Shown in pieces: positions 44,944-54,675 of a stretch of 64,000 nucleotides of DNA. Positions within the stretch are counted from its first letter, which is position 1; the number at the start of each line of letters is the position of its first letter. The notes beneath the pieces are model-generated. The model saw nothing but the letters and a program-made list of their open reading frames with translations, did no database searches and was not told where the DNA came from. A program made the position numbers and the translations under genes. Source of the stretch: Pseudomonas sp. R76 (lineage in GTDB: Bacteria > Pseudomonadota > Gammaproteobacteria > Pseudomonadales > Pseudomonadaceae); NCBI RefSeq assembly GCF_009834565.1, contig NZ_CP019428.1:4464001-4528000 (forward strand), in the 5' to 3' direction.

Positions 44944-45306
44944 CTACTTGTTGAGCCAGGACTCAACAGTCGCCGCGCCGTGATCACTTTTCCACTGTTT
45001 CAAGCCTCTGTGATTACCACCTTTCGTCTCAATGGTTTCACCGGTGTGTGGGTTCTTATAAACCTTCACCTGGCGGGCCTTGCGTTTGGCTTTAGGCTCG
45101 GATACTGGAGCGCGACGACCTGCTTGTGGATCAAGCAGATTGATCACGTCTTTCAGGCTGTAGCCGTATTTTGCGAGCAAATCGCGCAGCTTCGTTTCGA
45201 ATTCAATTTCTTTCTTAAGACCAGCGTCGCCCTTCAGGGCCTCAAGCGCTTGAAGCTGTTCGGCGAGATGTTTTTCAAGCTGGCGAAATTCTGCGAGTTT
45301 GGACAT
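44944..45306 (-). CDS. MvaT-like (H-NS-type) DNA-binding silencer
   Basis: 120 residues from the ATG at 45306, six bases after AGGAAA. The N-terminal coiled coil for oligomerisation spans about 1-55 (SKLAEFRQLEKHLAEQLQAL), and the C-terminal DNA-binding part has the MvaT pattern YKNPHTGETIETKGGNHRGL, then LKQWKSDHGAATVESWL. MvaT/MvaU silence AT-rich foreign DNA in Pseudomonas. An island copy could silence the cargo or modulate the host proteins. Confidence 0.93.
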   Translation of the reverse strand: MSKLAEFRQLEKHLAEQLQALEALKGDAGLKKEIEFETKLRDLLAKYGYSLKDVINLLDPQAGRRAPVSEPKAKRKARQVKVYKNPHTGETIETKGGNHRGLKQWKSDHGAATVESWLNK

Positions 45307-45495
45307 GGGAGTTTCCTGAGCAATTAGTATTGTCACGTTACATCAGAATAGACACTCGAATGAAGGAGAAGACTCAACTCTAAGAATCTATAAGATGCTT
45401 GGGTATCCTTCGTATATGATTGAATCAATGCGCTACCGGTAGGCGCGTAAGCAAAGGCTGGAGGGCGCAACAAATTGGGATCGCCCACTATCGCG

Positions 45496-45935
45496 TTACA
45501 GCTTGAAACGCGAAACGAAAGTACGCAGTTCCCCTGCCAGCAGCGACAGTTCCTCCGCAGTCACAGCGTTGTCTTCTATGCCCTCCATCAATGCAAGGCT
45601 ACCGTTACGAATCTCAGTCACATTGCGATTGATATCCTCCGAGACGGCGTGCTGCTGAACTGCCGCGCTCGCTATCTCGGTGTTCATCGCTACGATTTGC
45701 TCAACGCCGTCATTGATTGCATCCAGGCTAGTCGAGGCCTGATCAGCGGATTCGATGCATTCCTGCGCGCGCAGTTTGTCCGCTTTCATTTTGCTCGACG
45801 GCGCCGCCTGTCGCCAGTTGCAGCTCTTGGATAATCCGGCGGATCTCTTCAGTGGAGTTTTGTGCGCGCGAGGCCAGAGTTCTGACCTCGTCGGCGACCA
45901 CCGCGAATCCTCGACCCTGCTAAGGCTTAGGCACA
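45496..45935 (-). pseudogene. Chemoreceptor C-terminal remnant with frameshift
   Basis: From about 45932 one minus frame reads [20 protein letters not shown] and [12 protein letters not shown], the signalling hairpin of methyl-accepting proteins. Near 45780 it shifts to the frame that gives [20 protein letters not shown], then SLLAGELRTFVSRFKL and the stop at 45496. The N-terminal sensor part is missing. This is a dead fragment, distinct from the intact receptor at 49101. Confidence 0.85.
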
Positions 45936-46205
45936 ATCATCGGGCCTGCTAATAACTTCTCGTCATTACCTGACGCTGCAAAATGGTTGCTTACCATTGG
46001 CATGCTACTGGGAAGGCTGGAGATACTCACCGTCCTGGTACTCGTAAAACCGGTTTTTTGGAGGTATTAGTCCTATCAATGAATAGGTGAATACCCATGG
46101 GCGCGAAAAAAGCCTGTCGAGCGACTCCGCCAAAGCTGTTTGGAACGAGCTGCTTATTTGGTTAGTCTTGCGGTCAATACAGCGACTTCAAGAGGAGCTC
46201 CTCGG

Positions 46206-47528
46206 GTGATCAAGCCGATAATGCTGTTACGCCGAGGCTTCGCCTCCATGCGCTGGCGCACCAGGGTAACGCTATGGATTGCAGCAACCATTGCTGGGCT
46301 GCTGGTGGTGGCTTTCGCTAGGCTGGCAGACATGGCCTTGGCGCAGTTTGCTCAACAGACCGCTGAGCGAGCGTGGCTTCCGCTTGTTTACACCCCAATG
46401 ATCGGCATGCTCGTAGTCTGGCTGACAACGCGCTTTTTTGTGGGCGCCCAAGGTAGCGGAATTCCTCAGGTAATCGCAGCAACACGACTTGCGCGTCAAG
46501 GTAAGCCCATTAACAGACTGGTTTCATTGCGCATTGCTTTCGCCAAGATAAGCCTTGGAACTCTGGCGCTGACGGGCGGCTTTTCGGCGGGGCGTGAAGG
46601 CCCCTCAGTGCAAGTTGCCGCATCCATCATGCAATTCTTTCACCGCTTCCTGCCCAATGCGCGAATCGTGCGCAGCGAGGATCTCATTCTGGCGGGAGGT
46701 GCAGCGGGTATTGCGGCAGCATTCAACACGCCCTTGGCAGGGATCGCATTCGCGGTAGAAGAACTTGGACGCAAGCTGGAGACCCGTACCAGCGGGGTTC
46801 TTCTCAGCACCATTATCCTCTCTGGGATGGTTGCCATTGCCTTGCAGGGAAACTACAACTATTTCGGTCACTTCGGCATTCAGGACATCAACCTCGACAT
46901 AGTCGTCCCGGCATTAGTCATAGGAATTGGTTGTGGGCTTTTGGGTGGTTTATTTAGTCGAATGTTGTTATGGCCGCAGCGGCATCCACACTTCATCATC
47001 TGGCAGTGGCGGCGTCTGCACCCGGTGTGGTTTGCCGGCATCTGTGGATTGGTCGTCGCTATATTGGGTTGGCTGAGCGGCGGAATGTCGTTCGGTAGTG
47101 GCTACGGCATTACCTCTCAGGTCATCGCATCTGATGTAGTCCTGCCATGGCACGCCCCCATCACCCGATTCTTAGCGACCGTAGTGACCTACTTCTCTGG
47201 TATTCCAGGAGGTATTTTTGCCCCTTCGCTTGCTGTAGGGGCAGCAGTAGGCGCCAATACCGCAGAGCTATTCCATCTGGCAGCGCAGCCCACTATTGCA
47301 CTCTGCATGGTTGGTTTTCTGGCTGCCGTCACTCAGTCGCCAATCACCTCCGCAATCATTGTGATGGAGATGATTGATAGCCACAGTATGGTGATCAGTC
47401 TCATGGCGGTAGCCCTGATTGCCAAGGCTGTCAGTTCAAGAATGGGCCCTGAGTTGTATCAGCAATTGGCGCGAGGCTTTCTCGAGAGTGCAGAAGCTGC
47501 CACTAGGCCAAAGAATCCAACTCAATAA
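46206..47528 (+). CDS. ClC-family chloride channel/transporter
   Basis: 440 residues from the GTG at 46206, which has GAGGAG eight bases upstream; an ATG at 46221 and a TTG at 46140 are alternatives. The three ion-pathway motifs are visible: GSGIPQV (about 82), GREGPSVQ with the gating Glu (about 124) and GGIFAPSLAVGAAVG (about 332). About ten membrane segments. It exchanges chloride (or another anion) with protons or acts as a channel. It ends two bases before the convergent DUF2254 gene ends. Confidence 0.92.
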   Translation: MIKPIMLLRRGFASMRWRTRVTLWIAATIAGLLVVAFARLADMALAQFAQQTAERAWLPLVYTPMIGMLVVWLTTRFFVGAQGSGIPQVIAATRLARQGKPINRLVSLRIAFAKISLGTLALTGGFSAGREGPSVQVAASIMQFFHRFLPNARIVRSEDLILAGGAAGIAAAFNTPLAGIAFAVEELGRKLETRTSGVLLSTIILSGMVAIALQGNYNYFGHFGIQDINLDIVVPALVIGIGCGLLGGLFSRMLLWPQRHPHFIIWQWRRLHPVWFAGICGLVVAILGWLSGGMSFGSGYGITSQVIASDVVLPWHAPITRFLATVVTYFSGIPGGIFAPSLAVGAAVGANTAELFHLAAQPTIALCMVGFLAAVTQSPITSAIIVMEMIDSHSMVISLMAVALIAKAVSSRMGPELYQQLARGFLESAEAATRPKNPTQ

Positions 47529-47530
47529 GC

Positions 47531-48808
47531 CTACCGCGTGATCGTTCTAGCCAGTGAGCTAAGTTGATCCTTCTCATGCTGCAGCGCTAACGTGGACTCT
47601 GCACGAGTCATCAGAAGATCCACGTGCCTGTCGCATGCTTCTTTAAAGATCGCTGGGTTTATTTCAGCGAGACTGATGAGGGCTTTCAACAGGCGCACGT
47701 TAACTTCCAGCAAAGCTGCACCGTCCCTGCTGATCGGGGCAAAAAAATCATCGAACAGATCATCAACCGTCAATCCTCGGAGAAAGACCTGTTTACACCC
47801 TTGGTCTGTTTGCGAGCCAGAGACGTGAGGCTTGCTCCAGCAAGTTAAAGTCCTCACTCCCCGGCCAATGACATCGATGGCTGTCCCTGGGTCGTTCACT
47901 GCAGGCGATAAGGCGCGAGAAGCGATTTCCGAGAGCACACAAAGTCCGAAGCGTGGATCATTTTCAAAGGTTCGACGGACGCCGAAGGTCAGGGTCGCTA
48001 GAACCTTCTCTCTTGTAGTATCGGTATCACCGCCCCTCGTGTTGCCCAAGCTCACAATGTGGAGCAGTGGCATTCCTTCGTGCACAAATGTCCCCGGAAG
48101 CACCTCCAGATAAATCTGTATTTGATCGTCCTGCGCGATGGCTCCAAGTGCGCTCACATCAATATGTTGCACATAGCCTGTTAGCTCACTTTTGACTGTG
48201 ATTGCGCCAGGAGGTAGCGAAAGATCGGTCGGGTAAGCTGAACCGCCTAAGTAGGGCCACTGAACTCGTTGAGTGATTGCCGTTATCGCAGCCTTCTCGA
48301 CGCGGTCGATGGTTTCTCCCACCCGTCCAAGTTTTGAAAGGTGGTCGATCCAGCGCAAGAGGGTGTAAACGATCAAGATCACCACAATTATCGTCACTGC
48401 GAACAGCAACACCCGACCTTGCGTGCCATAAGCACCCGTGCTCAACGCGATGATCCCCACTAGGCTAAACAGGAATGAGCCTATAAACGTGGCAAGGGCA
48501 TTTTGGGTCGTCGTGTCTTCCATTACCAAGGTGGTGGCGCGCGGTGTCACTCCGCTGCTCGCGGCCCCATAAGCGGTGACCATTGTGCTCAACGAGAAGG
48601 TTGTGACGGCCAGCATGCTGGAGGCAATGATCCCCAGAATTTTGTCTACGGCATCTGCGCCGATGCGCGCTGGCAATGACTCCGGAATGAAGTCTTTGAA
48701 TACAACAGCGAGCAGTGCCGTAGCCACCCCTAGAAGGGAGAATAGGGAGGCTCTGAACCACAGCCGTTTGGTGAGTTGATTCGTTACCCAACGCCAACGA
48801 GCAATCAT
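47531..48808 (-). CDS. DUF2254 membrane protein
   Basis: 425 residues from the ATG at 48808, after AAGGA. Four membrane helices lie in the first 160 residues (ASLFSLLGVATALLAVVF, IIASSMLAVTTFSLSTM, TFIGSFLFSLVGIIALS, LLFAVTIIVVILIVYTLL), followed by a large soluble part with YVQHIDVSALGAIA and SPAVNDPGTAIDVIGRGV, typical of DUF2254. Function unknown. Tail-to-tail with the ClC gene, with a 2-base gap. Confidence 0.9.
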   Translation of the reverse strand: MIARWRWVTNQLTKRLWFRASLFSLLGVATALLAVVFKDFIPESLPARIGADAVDKILGIIASSMLAVTTFSLSTMVTAYGAASSGVTPRATTLVMEDTTTQNALATFIGSFLFSLVGIIALSTGAYGTQGRVLLFAVTIIVVILIVYTLLRWIDHLSKLGRVGETIDRVEKAAITAITQRVQWPYLGGSAYPTDLSLPPGAITVKSELTGYVQHIDVSALGAIAQDDQIQIYLEVLPGTFVHEGMPLLHIVSLGNTRGGDTDTTREKVLATLTFGVRRTFENDPRFGLCVLSEIASRALSPAVNDPGTAIDVIGRGVRTLTCWSKPHVSGSQTDQGCKQVFLRGLTVDDLFDDFFAPISRDGAALLEVNVRLLKALISLAEINPAIFKEACDRHVDLLMTRAESTLALQHEKDQLSSLARTITR

Positions 48809-49063
48809 GTGCAATCCTTCAGTGACTACGTCAGTGGACGTCGCGAGCAGCGCAGAAGTTTTATTCGGAAATTTGAAACTGGTTTTACATCCTGGCTAGA
48901 GATGAAGCATCTCACAGGTATGCGTGTTGCTGCGATTGCGAGCGTCACCTGCACGACCCATTGCAGCGAGACGAAGAAGGGGTGCGAAAACGTTTACGTT
49001 GTTTGTTCAGGTAATGGCCGCTTCAAAGGGTCGGGTTATGCCGTGCGTGCTTAGCGAAAGATG

Positions 49064-49091
49064 AAAAGTGCGCCAGCAAAAGCGCACTTTT
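49064..49091. terminator. Terminator of the chemoreceptor gene
   Basis: AAAAGTGCGC (49064-49073) pairs with GCGCACTTTT (49082-49091) over an 8-base loop, ten bases after the minus-strand stop at 49101. A-run and T-run flank the stem, so it can act in both directions. The span 48809-49060 holds no gene I can support. Confidence 0.85.
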
Positions 49092-49100
49092 CTGTGGGGT

Positions 49101-50741
49101 CTAAAGCTTAAATTTGGCTACCAACTGGTTGAAGGATACTGCAAGCCTTGAGAGCTCGTGGCTCGAGGCATTTGTCTGATGTGCTCCTGTAGCAGTTTGA
49201 GCTGACAAGCTTTGAATGTTGACGAGGTTACGATCTACCTCACGAGCAACCTGTGCCTGTTCTTCTGACGCGCTTGCGATAACCAGATTGCGTTCTGTGA
49301 TTGCAGCTACACCCTCAGTGATTGACTCCAGAGCAATGCCTGCAGCCTGCGCAAGCTGACGTGTGTTAGTTGCCTGGCTCTGACTCTTAGTCATGGTTTC
49401 TACTACAGAGGTAGCGCTTGTCTGAGCAGCGTTAATCATCCCCTCGATTTCAATAGTCGATGATTGGGTACGATGAGCTAGAGCTCTTACCTCGTCAGCT
49501 ACTACTGCAAATCCGCGACCTTGCTCGCCCGCTCGAGCAGCTTCAATGGCCGCATTCAGAGCTAGGAGATTGGTTTGGTCAGCAATCGACCTGATGACTT
49601 CAAGCACCTTGCTGATTTCTTTAGTCTGATGAGCAAGCTCTTGAACCTGCGAGCTCGATGAGTTGATTTCCCCAACCATTCCTTCAATCGCTACAACAGC
49701 TTCTCCAACCTTACTTTTGCCTGCCATGGCGTCTTGATTGGTTCTTTGCGATATTTCTGCTGTAGAAACGGCATTTCGAGCGACTTCATCGACCGCAGCT
49801 GTCATTTCATTCACAGCGGTAGCAGCCTGTTCGATTTCGCTGTTCTGCTGAGTAAGACCCCGTGTGCTCTCGTCCGTTACGACGCTCAGCTCTTCTGCTG
49901 CCGAGGCTAGCTGATCTGATGCACTGGATATATTTTGAATTGTGCTTCGAAGGCTCGCCTGCATCCCATCTAGGGAGGACAGTAATTTCCCGGTTTCGTC
50001 CTGGCTACCTGCGTCAATACGTTGCGTAAGATCTCCACCCGCAATACGCTCTGCAGCCGATACTGCATAGGAGAGTGGCCGTGTAATGAGTCGCGTAATA
50101 AGAAGACCCAGGCCCATTGCCAGGACGAACGCGATTACCATACCTGCAATCATCGTTAGCTTAGAACTTTGAATGAGAGCATCGCTTTCACTTCGGAGAT
50201 CGTCTGCCTGATCATTGTTAGATGCAATTATCCCTAGCATCTCTTTCTCAGCGAAACCGTACTTATCGCTGACGTCTCCTATCAGTTGCAATCTCGCCCC
50301 TGGCAAATCCCCCGACATCAAAGTATTGGCGAACTTATCTCCCGCTTTTATATAAGCAGGCCAATCCCGTTCAAAATTATCACCTAATGCCTTTTCGTCA
50401 TCGCGCAGCGGGGTGCTACGATAAATAGCAAATGCTTTCTCTACAGCACGCTGGCGGTCAGATAATGATTTTAGAGTGGTTGAGAGTTCCCCCTCAGCTG
50501 CACCACCAGCTTTTTGTGCCAGCAACAAGTATAGGTCTCTATTGTGATAAATTACTTGCTGAAGAGCTTCATTCACCTTGTTAATTGAAGTTATATTATT
50601 GCTAAATACCGATGAGATCGCGTCGCCCAGCCGCGAGTTGCCGTTCATCCCGACGAGCCCAATCGCAATAGTTATCAATGCGCATATCAAGAATGATATG
50701 GACAGTTTTGCCGCAAGGCGTAAATTCAGGAACCAAGTCAT
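49101..50741 (-). CDS. Methyl-accepting chemotaxis protein
   Basis: 546 residues. A first membrane helix (about 12-32) and a second (about 193-213, [20 protein letters not shown]) enclose a periplasmic four-helix-bundle sensor (4HB type). A HAMP domain follows ([20 protein letters not shown]), then the signalling domain with the conserved hairpin [20 protein letters not shown] and [18 protein letters not shown]. It directs motility through CheA/CheW. It is intact; the ligand is unknown. Its terminator lies just downstream. Confidence 0.94.
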   Translation of the reverse strand: MTWFLNLRLAAKLSISFLICALITIAIGLVGMNGNSRLGDAISSVFSNNITSINKVNEALQQVIYHNRDLYLLLAQKAGGAAEGELSTTLKSLSDRQRAVEKAFAIYRSTPLRDDEKALGDNFERDWPAYIKAGDKFANTLMSGDLPGARLQLIGDVSDKYGFAEKEMLGIIASNNDQADDLRSESDALIQSSKLTMIAGMVIAFVLAMGLGLLITRLITRPLSYAVSAAERIAGGDLTQRIDAGSQDETGKLLSSLDGMQASLRSTIQNISSASDQLASAAEELSVVTDESTRGLTQQNSEIEQAATAVNEMTAAVDEVARNAVSTAEISQRTNQDAMAGKSKVGEAVVAIEGMVGEINSSSSQVQELAHQTKEISKVLEVIRSIADQTNLLALNAAIEAARAGEQGRGFAVVADEVRALAHRTQSSTIEIEGMINAAQTSATSVVETMTKSQSQATNTRQLAQAAGIALESITEGVAAITERNLVIASASEEQAQVAREVDRNLVNIQSLSAQTATGAHQTNASSHELSRLAVSFNQLVAKFKL

Positions 50742-51128
50742 AGAGCTTTCTCTTCGATAGGGGAGATCTGGTTAACCTTGAGGCGTGCCATTGATCTGGA
50801 GATGTATCGGCAAGCAAGTCCGATTATTGAGATTTTTTTCTCACGCGCAGCTTAAATAGATTGTTTCTTATGTTTACCACCCTAAGTCCAAGTAATATTG
50901 ATTTTGATAACAATTCGCACTTCAATTGTTAGGGTTGTTGAATTTTTACTGAGACCAACTTGGCTGATTTAGCTTCTCGTCCATTGAAGGCCGCCTTTCC
51001 CAGTTGGGTGGGAAGCAATCTGAATAGCTGATGCTTCTCTGATCCTTACACTAGACCGAGTCAGCTGGGAATCTGAGATTGCCAATCCGGCTTAACCACA
51101 GTACGTCGGAAAACGCTGAGTAACCGGA

Positions 51129-51240
51129 GCAAGCGGAGCGCGCAGGCTGGAACAGCCGAAGGCGTGAAGGATGGACGCCTGCAGGGCCGAGATACGGCGG
51201 GACGCGGGAGCTCGGTTTACGACAACCCGCCCGCGCACAG
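51129..51240 (-). repeat. Island repeat, copy 5 (minus orientation), in a gene-free region
   Basis: Read on the minus strand it has GGGTTGTCGTAAACCGAGC, TCTCGGCCCTGCAGG, GTCCATCCT, ACGCCTTCGGCTG and CCTGCGCGCTCCGCTTGC. It lies 170 bases 3' of the minus-strand gene at 51410 and points the same way, so like copies 1, 3 and 4 it trails a gene. The span 50742-51409 otherwise holds AT-rich DNA before the chemoreceptor, presumably its promoter. Confidence 0.8.
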
Positions 51241-51409
51241 CGGCTCGCCAACAGACGTAAGTCAGTCAGATCTTGCTTGACTCAGTAGCACCACCGCCGT
51301 GGCTGAACAAAAAGCGCAAAGCAAATGCCCTCCTACATGGCTGCCAAAAACCCCAGACCTCTCACAAGCTCAGGTATCTATTCAGCCGGGCTTTTGCTGC
51401 GCACGAAGC

Positions 51410-52192
51410 TCACTCCACGTAACGGAGCCACAAATATGTCCGACCAGAGATCGCCTGTGCGACTGCGGAAATGCGTGCTTGTAGGTCTTCATCGTTAGTG
51501 TTGTAGAGCGCACAGAAGTCTTGGGCTACGACGTTAGCAAGGGACGTATCAGGCGGTTCAGCACGAACGAAGCCGATGTAAGAAGCACCTACGCCCATCA
51601 ACTCATAGCCATGCGCTTCTGAAAAGTGACGCGCAACCGCAAAGTTTTTTGCAGGATCCAGGTCGGAAGTGAAATAGCCATTCGGAAAAGCCGCGAGTGC
51701 CTGGCAAGACTGCTGAACGGGTACCAAGAGCACTGAAAGAGGCTGCTCTAGAAGAGAGATAGGGTTGTTCTGGTAACCGATCCACTCCTGGAGGGCCTGC
51801 TGATCTAGCGTCAAACCATGAGCGCAAGCATCCTCGAAAGACGTGGCTGCAACCAGGCTCATGAAATTGCGAAGACAGATTGCGAACTCCGCTTTCGTAG
51901 TCGGATAGCCAATGTATTCACCATTCTCAAAGCACTCTGGAGGTAACCCCGCTATGTCCTGCTCCGATGCATCGTCCATCCCTAAATTATTGCGCACATG
52001 TCCCGAGGTGTAGCGGGCTTGGTGCATATCATCGAGCGAGAACAGAGGTTTAAAGCCTGGATGCGCCTCAGCAATCTTACGACGAGCTTCGGTCAGATCG
52101 TCAAAGCTGGTAATCCCGCTCACGCCGTACTCATCGCATGTACCTACAGACGGATTATCACGCTTGCCGTTACCGCGAAATTCGATATCCAT
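51410..52192 (-). CDS. Hypothetical protein
   Basis: 260 residues, soluble, acidic, without signal peptide. Visible features are GEYIGYPTTKAEFAICLRNF in the middle and SGRTYLWLRYVE at the end; no motif of a known enzyme. Possible role as a toxin-immunity or sensor protein cannot be tested by eye. The ATG at 52192 lies 17 bases behind GGAG, so the start is uncertain. Followed by repeat copy 5. Confidence 0.6.
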   Translation of the reverse strand: MDIEFRGNGKRDNPSVGTCDEYGVSGITSFDDLTEARRKIAEAHPGFKPLFSLDDMHQARYTSGHVRNNLGMDDASEQDIAGLPPECFENGEYIGYPTTKAEFAICLRNFMSLVAATSFEDACAHGLTLDQQALQEWIGYQNNPISLLEQPLSVLLVPVQQSCQALAAFPNGYFTSDLDPAKNFAVARHFSEAHGYELMGVGASYIGFVRAEPPDTSLANVVAQDFCALYNTNDEDLQARISAVAQAISGRTYLWLRYVE

Positions 52193-52405
52193 AAACCGTG
52201 GCCTGCTCCATTTTGCTACTGAATTGAGTGAGTAATCCTAAGCGTTTCAGGATCATCATTGAAGGTCTGCCGCCTAGCGACAATAAGTCTTCCTGCCACC
52301 ACATAGCAGCGCGCTACGCTAACTTTGACGTTCGCACTTCGAGGTAATGTTGATGTCCGAAACTGGCCTACCATGCAATTTCTAATCGACTCAGGGAAGA
52401 AACTG

Positions 52406-52642
52406 ATGACTACAGATCCGTTATGTCTAGTCTTTGTGCCGGCTCTGGCGGCAGTGCTGCAAGCCGCCGAGGATAAAAAGGGCCAGCCGCTTACCGAGAT
52501 TGAGGTGTGTGAAATCCGAGACAGATCCACCTGCATCGCTTTGCCTTTCAGCGCAGCGTTGGCAATGGAAGAAGATCGTGGTTATCCAGACCTCATCGCT
52601 GAGAACTGCTGGAATGAATGGCAACGTCTACGCTCCCAGTGA
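52406..52642 (+). CDS. Small conserved Pseudomonas protein
   Basis: 78 residues from the ATG at 52406 (AGGGAAG upstream); the frame to 52325 is less likely. MTTDPLCLVFVPALAAVLQA, AEDKKGQPLTEIEVCEIRD and the end RGYPDLIAENCWNEWQRLR form a pattern I have seen in small Pseudomonas hypothetical proteins. No role is known to me. It comes before another hypothetical gene in the same direction. Confidence 0.7.
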   Translation: MTTDPLCLVFVPALAAVLQAAEDKKGQPLTEIEVCEIRDRSTCIALPFSAALAMEEDRGYPDLIAENCWNEWQRLRSQ

Positions 52643-52783
52643 TTTGCGCCTGTACCAAAACAGTGCAGCCCTTCTGTGATCAGACAATCATCCGACTGTA
52701 AGCAACCGTTGCTCTCTGTCGGCCACGGGACGCTGGTAGCACACCGAGTACCTCCCTATCTGCCAAAAGTGAGTCATCCCCTT

Positions 52784-53188
52784 ATGAACGAAGGTTGGCA
52801 AAACGACGACTATTTCATCGTCTTCACGGAGGATGAGAGCTTAGCTGCCATGAAGGCCTACAGATTTGATCATCATCTGCCGGGGTACACGCTATTAGGT
52901 CTAAGAGGATGGGATGACTTTATCGTCATCAACTCTTCCGGAGTAATATTTACCATTCCGACGCTGCCACTCGATGCGTCCTATGCCGCGCCGTTTGCCC
53001 TTCCCCAGCAGGTTTCCCTTGAACCGGACGAGCGTTTCGCTGGCAAGATCAAGTGGTATACGAAGCCCTTAGTTTTTGGGGGCGACGCGGCGGACAAAAC
53101 AAATTTCGTATGGATCACTCACGAGCAACATGCTGAGCTTGTCACCTGGTGGAACGAACAATACAGGAGCGCCAAAATACAGAATTAG
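52784..53188 (+). CDS. Hypothetical protein, SUKH-like appearance
   Basis: 134 residues from the ATG at 52784; the frame opens at 52676, but the extra part looks non-coding. DDYFIVFTEDESLAAMKAYR, FDHHLPGYTLLGLRGWDDFI and NSSGVIFTIPTLPLD resemble proteins of the SMI1/KNR4 (SUKH) immunity type in rhythm, without a firm match. Together with 52406-52642 it could be part of a toxin-immunity remnant. Confidence 0.5.
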   Translation: MNEGWQNDDYFIVFTEDESLAAMKAYRFDHHLPGYTLLGLRGWDDFIVINSSGVIFTIPTLPLDASYAAPFALPQQVSLEPDERFAGKIKWYTKPLVFGGDAADKTNFVWITHEQHAELVTWWNEQYRSAKIQN

Positions 53189-53290
53189 TGCAATTGCCCA
53201 TAAAGCCGAAATCGCAACACATCCTCACGTGGCGTACTAAGGACTCACGACTAGCCGACACCCTATTTCTTTTTCCGAAGCTGCTGGGTG

Positions 53291-53590
53291 CTATCGATGA
53301 GTGTCCGCCGCCTCAGCCGGATAAAACTCGCCTTCCTTCCCCATCTTTTTCAGCCGTTCGCGCACGATCAGCTCAACCCTGGCAACTGCGGCTTGATCGC
53401 CCTGGTTGATCAATTGCAAGCACAGGCGCCGGACATTCTGATCGTGGGTGCACTCGCTCATCATCTCGTGAGTGAAGACCTGTTCGCCACGCCATAGGCA
53501 TAGCTGGGTACAAGTACCGCCGAGCCATATCTCGTTGATTGATCTCAGATCGGTGCTAGCCAGCTGATCCACCGTGATTGTCTTATCCAT
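53291..53590 (-). CDS. Hypothetical protein
   Basis: 99 residues from the ATG at 53590, after AAAGG. The product is soluble with a helical C-terminal half (RRLCLQLINQGDQAAVARVE, LIVRERLKKMG) and several cysteines. No known motif. It follows the DUF4062 gene on the same strand after 32 bases and may belong to the same unit. Confidence 0.5.
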   Translation of the reverse strand: MDKTITVDQLASTDLRSINEIWLGGTCTQLCLWRGEQVFTHEMMSECTHDQNVRRLCLQLINQGDQAAVARVELIVRERLKKMGKEGEFYPAEAADTHR

Positions 53591-53622
53591 TGCGCTGTAC
53601 CTTTACCGTGCTCTAAACATCT

Positions 53623-54675
53623 CTACAAATTCAGCTTGCGACCCATTCGATATAGCGCGTCATCTAACCAACTCTCAAATGCACTTTGGGTTGCCGGCAA
53701 AAGGAGCTGCCTCTCTTGGAGCAAGCGTTCGGTGCGGTGAGGAATGGAAATGCTCGAAGCTGTGGAAGCTGGAGGCTCCGAAAAGACTTTATTGTCCATG
53801 CCAAGCAAAGCTATCTGAAACCAGCCACTCCGACCTTGTGTAACCAGGCTAAAAGCAGCAAGCGCGGCGGATCGCGTTTTCGACGGAGAAACGTAATAGG
53901 ACGAAAACATGTCATTCCGACTTCCTGCATTTCCATTGGAAAGACTGACGGAAACCCACTGCAGACCGTCGTCCTGCATTCGCCACTTGAGTACGTTGGT
54001 ATCTAGACCCAACGTCTCCGGTTGATCGTGGGGCTTATAGCCGTCTCTAACGGCGCTCAGCCCCTCCTGGCAGACCTTCAAGAAGATCTCGTCCCGCTGA
54101 GCATCAGACACTCTCAGCGAACCACCCAGCGCCGGCTGCGGAAGAAATACGAACTCGACAGTAGCGTCGTGACCGTATCCGCTCGATCTGGATTCATTGG
54201 GTCGGTGGGCCAGCCTCTGCTCGAATTCCGTTTCGTTAATCGCCGTTTGGTTCTGCCTCAAAAGGCTGAGAGCCTGCACAATTCCATCCGCCAGTTCGTT
54301 CGCAGATGAAAATGTCACTCGAAAAAGTCCATCGACGTAATCAGAAACCTCACGCTTAAACGCTTCCTGCTTTTCGTTGGCCGGTATGGTTTCCAAAAAA
54401 GCGAGGATGCGTTTGTTTGAAGCTTTAGCGCGTCGGAACTCCTGCTGAGTAACCGACTCACCTGTTTGGGTCTCAAAGCCAAAATCTGCACCCAGCACCA
54501 GAACGACTACATCGGCCTGATCCACCTCCAGCATGCACGCGGTTTGCGAGGAGTAAGGTCTGGCGCCAAATTCTTCACTCATTTTTGGCGTGTGCCCTAA
54601 CAGCATTACCGCTTTTTTTGCAGCTGCGCGATATTCCTCAAAACCTCTTATTACCGAGCTGATAAAAACATTCAT
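53623..54675 (-). CDS. DUF4062 (TIR-like) domain protein
   Basis: 350 residues. The N-terminal domain is DUF4062: MNVFISSVIRGFEEYRAAAK, MSEEFGARP, then CMLEVDQADVVVLVLGADFG and SVTQQEFRRAKASNKRILAF, in the arrangement of a TIR/STIR-like fold. Such domains sit at the front of NTPase and other defence proteins. The C-terminal 190 residues match nothing I know and may be the recognition or effector part. GGAGG precedes the ATG at 54675. No NTPase neighbour, so it may work with the small gene at 53291. Confidence 0.82.
   Translation of the reverse strand: MNVFISSVIRGFEEYRAAAKKAVMLLGHTPKMSEEFGARPYSSQTACMLEVDQADVVVLVLGADFGFETQTGESVTQQEFRRAKASNKRILAFLETIPANEKQEAFKREVSDYVDGLFRVTFSSANELADGIVQALSLLRQNQTAINETEFEQRLAHRPNESRSSGYGHDATVEFVFLPQPALGGSLRVSDAQRDEIFLKVCQEGLSAVRDGYKPHDQPETLGLDTNVLKWRMQDDGLQWVSVSLSNGNAGSRNDMFSSYYVSPSKTRSAALAAFSLVTQGRSGWFQIALLGMDNKVFSEPPASTASSISIPHRTERLLQERQLLLPATQSAFESWLDDALYRMGRKLNL

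Noticed and set aside
48776..49054. A 92-codon plus-strand frame between DUF2254 and the chemoreceptor
   Set aside because: No ribosome site, overlap with the DUF2254 start and no protein-like pattern.
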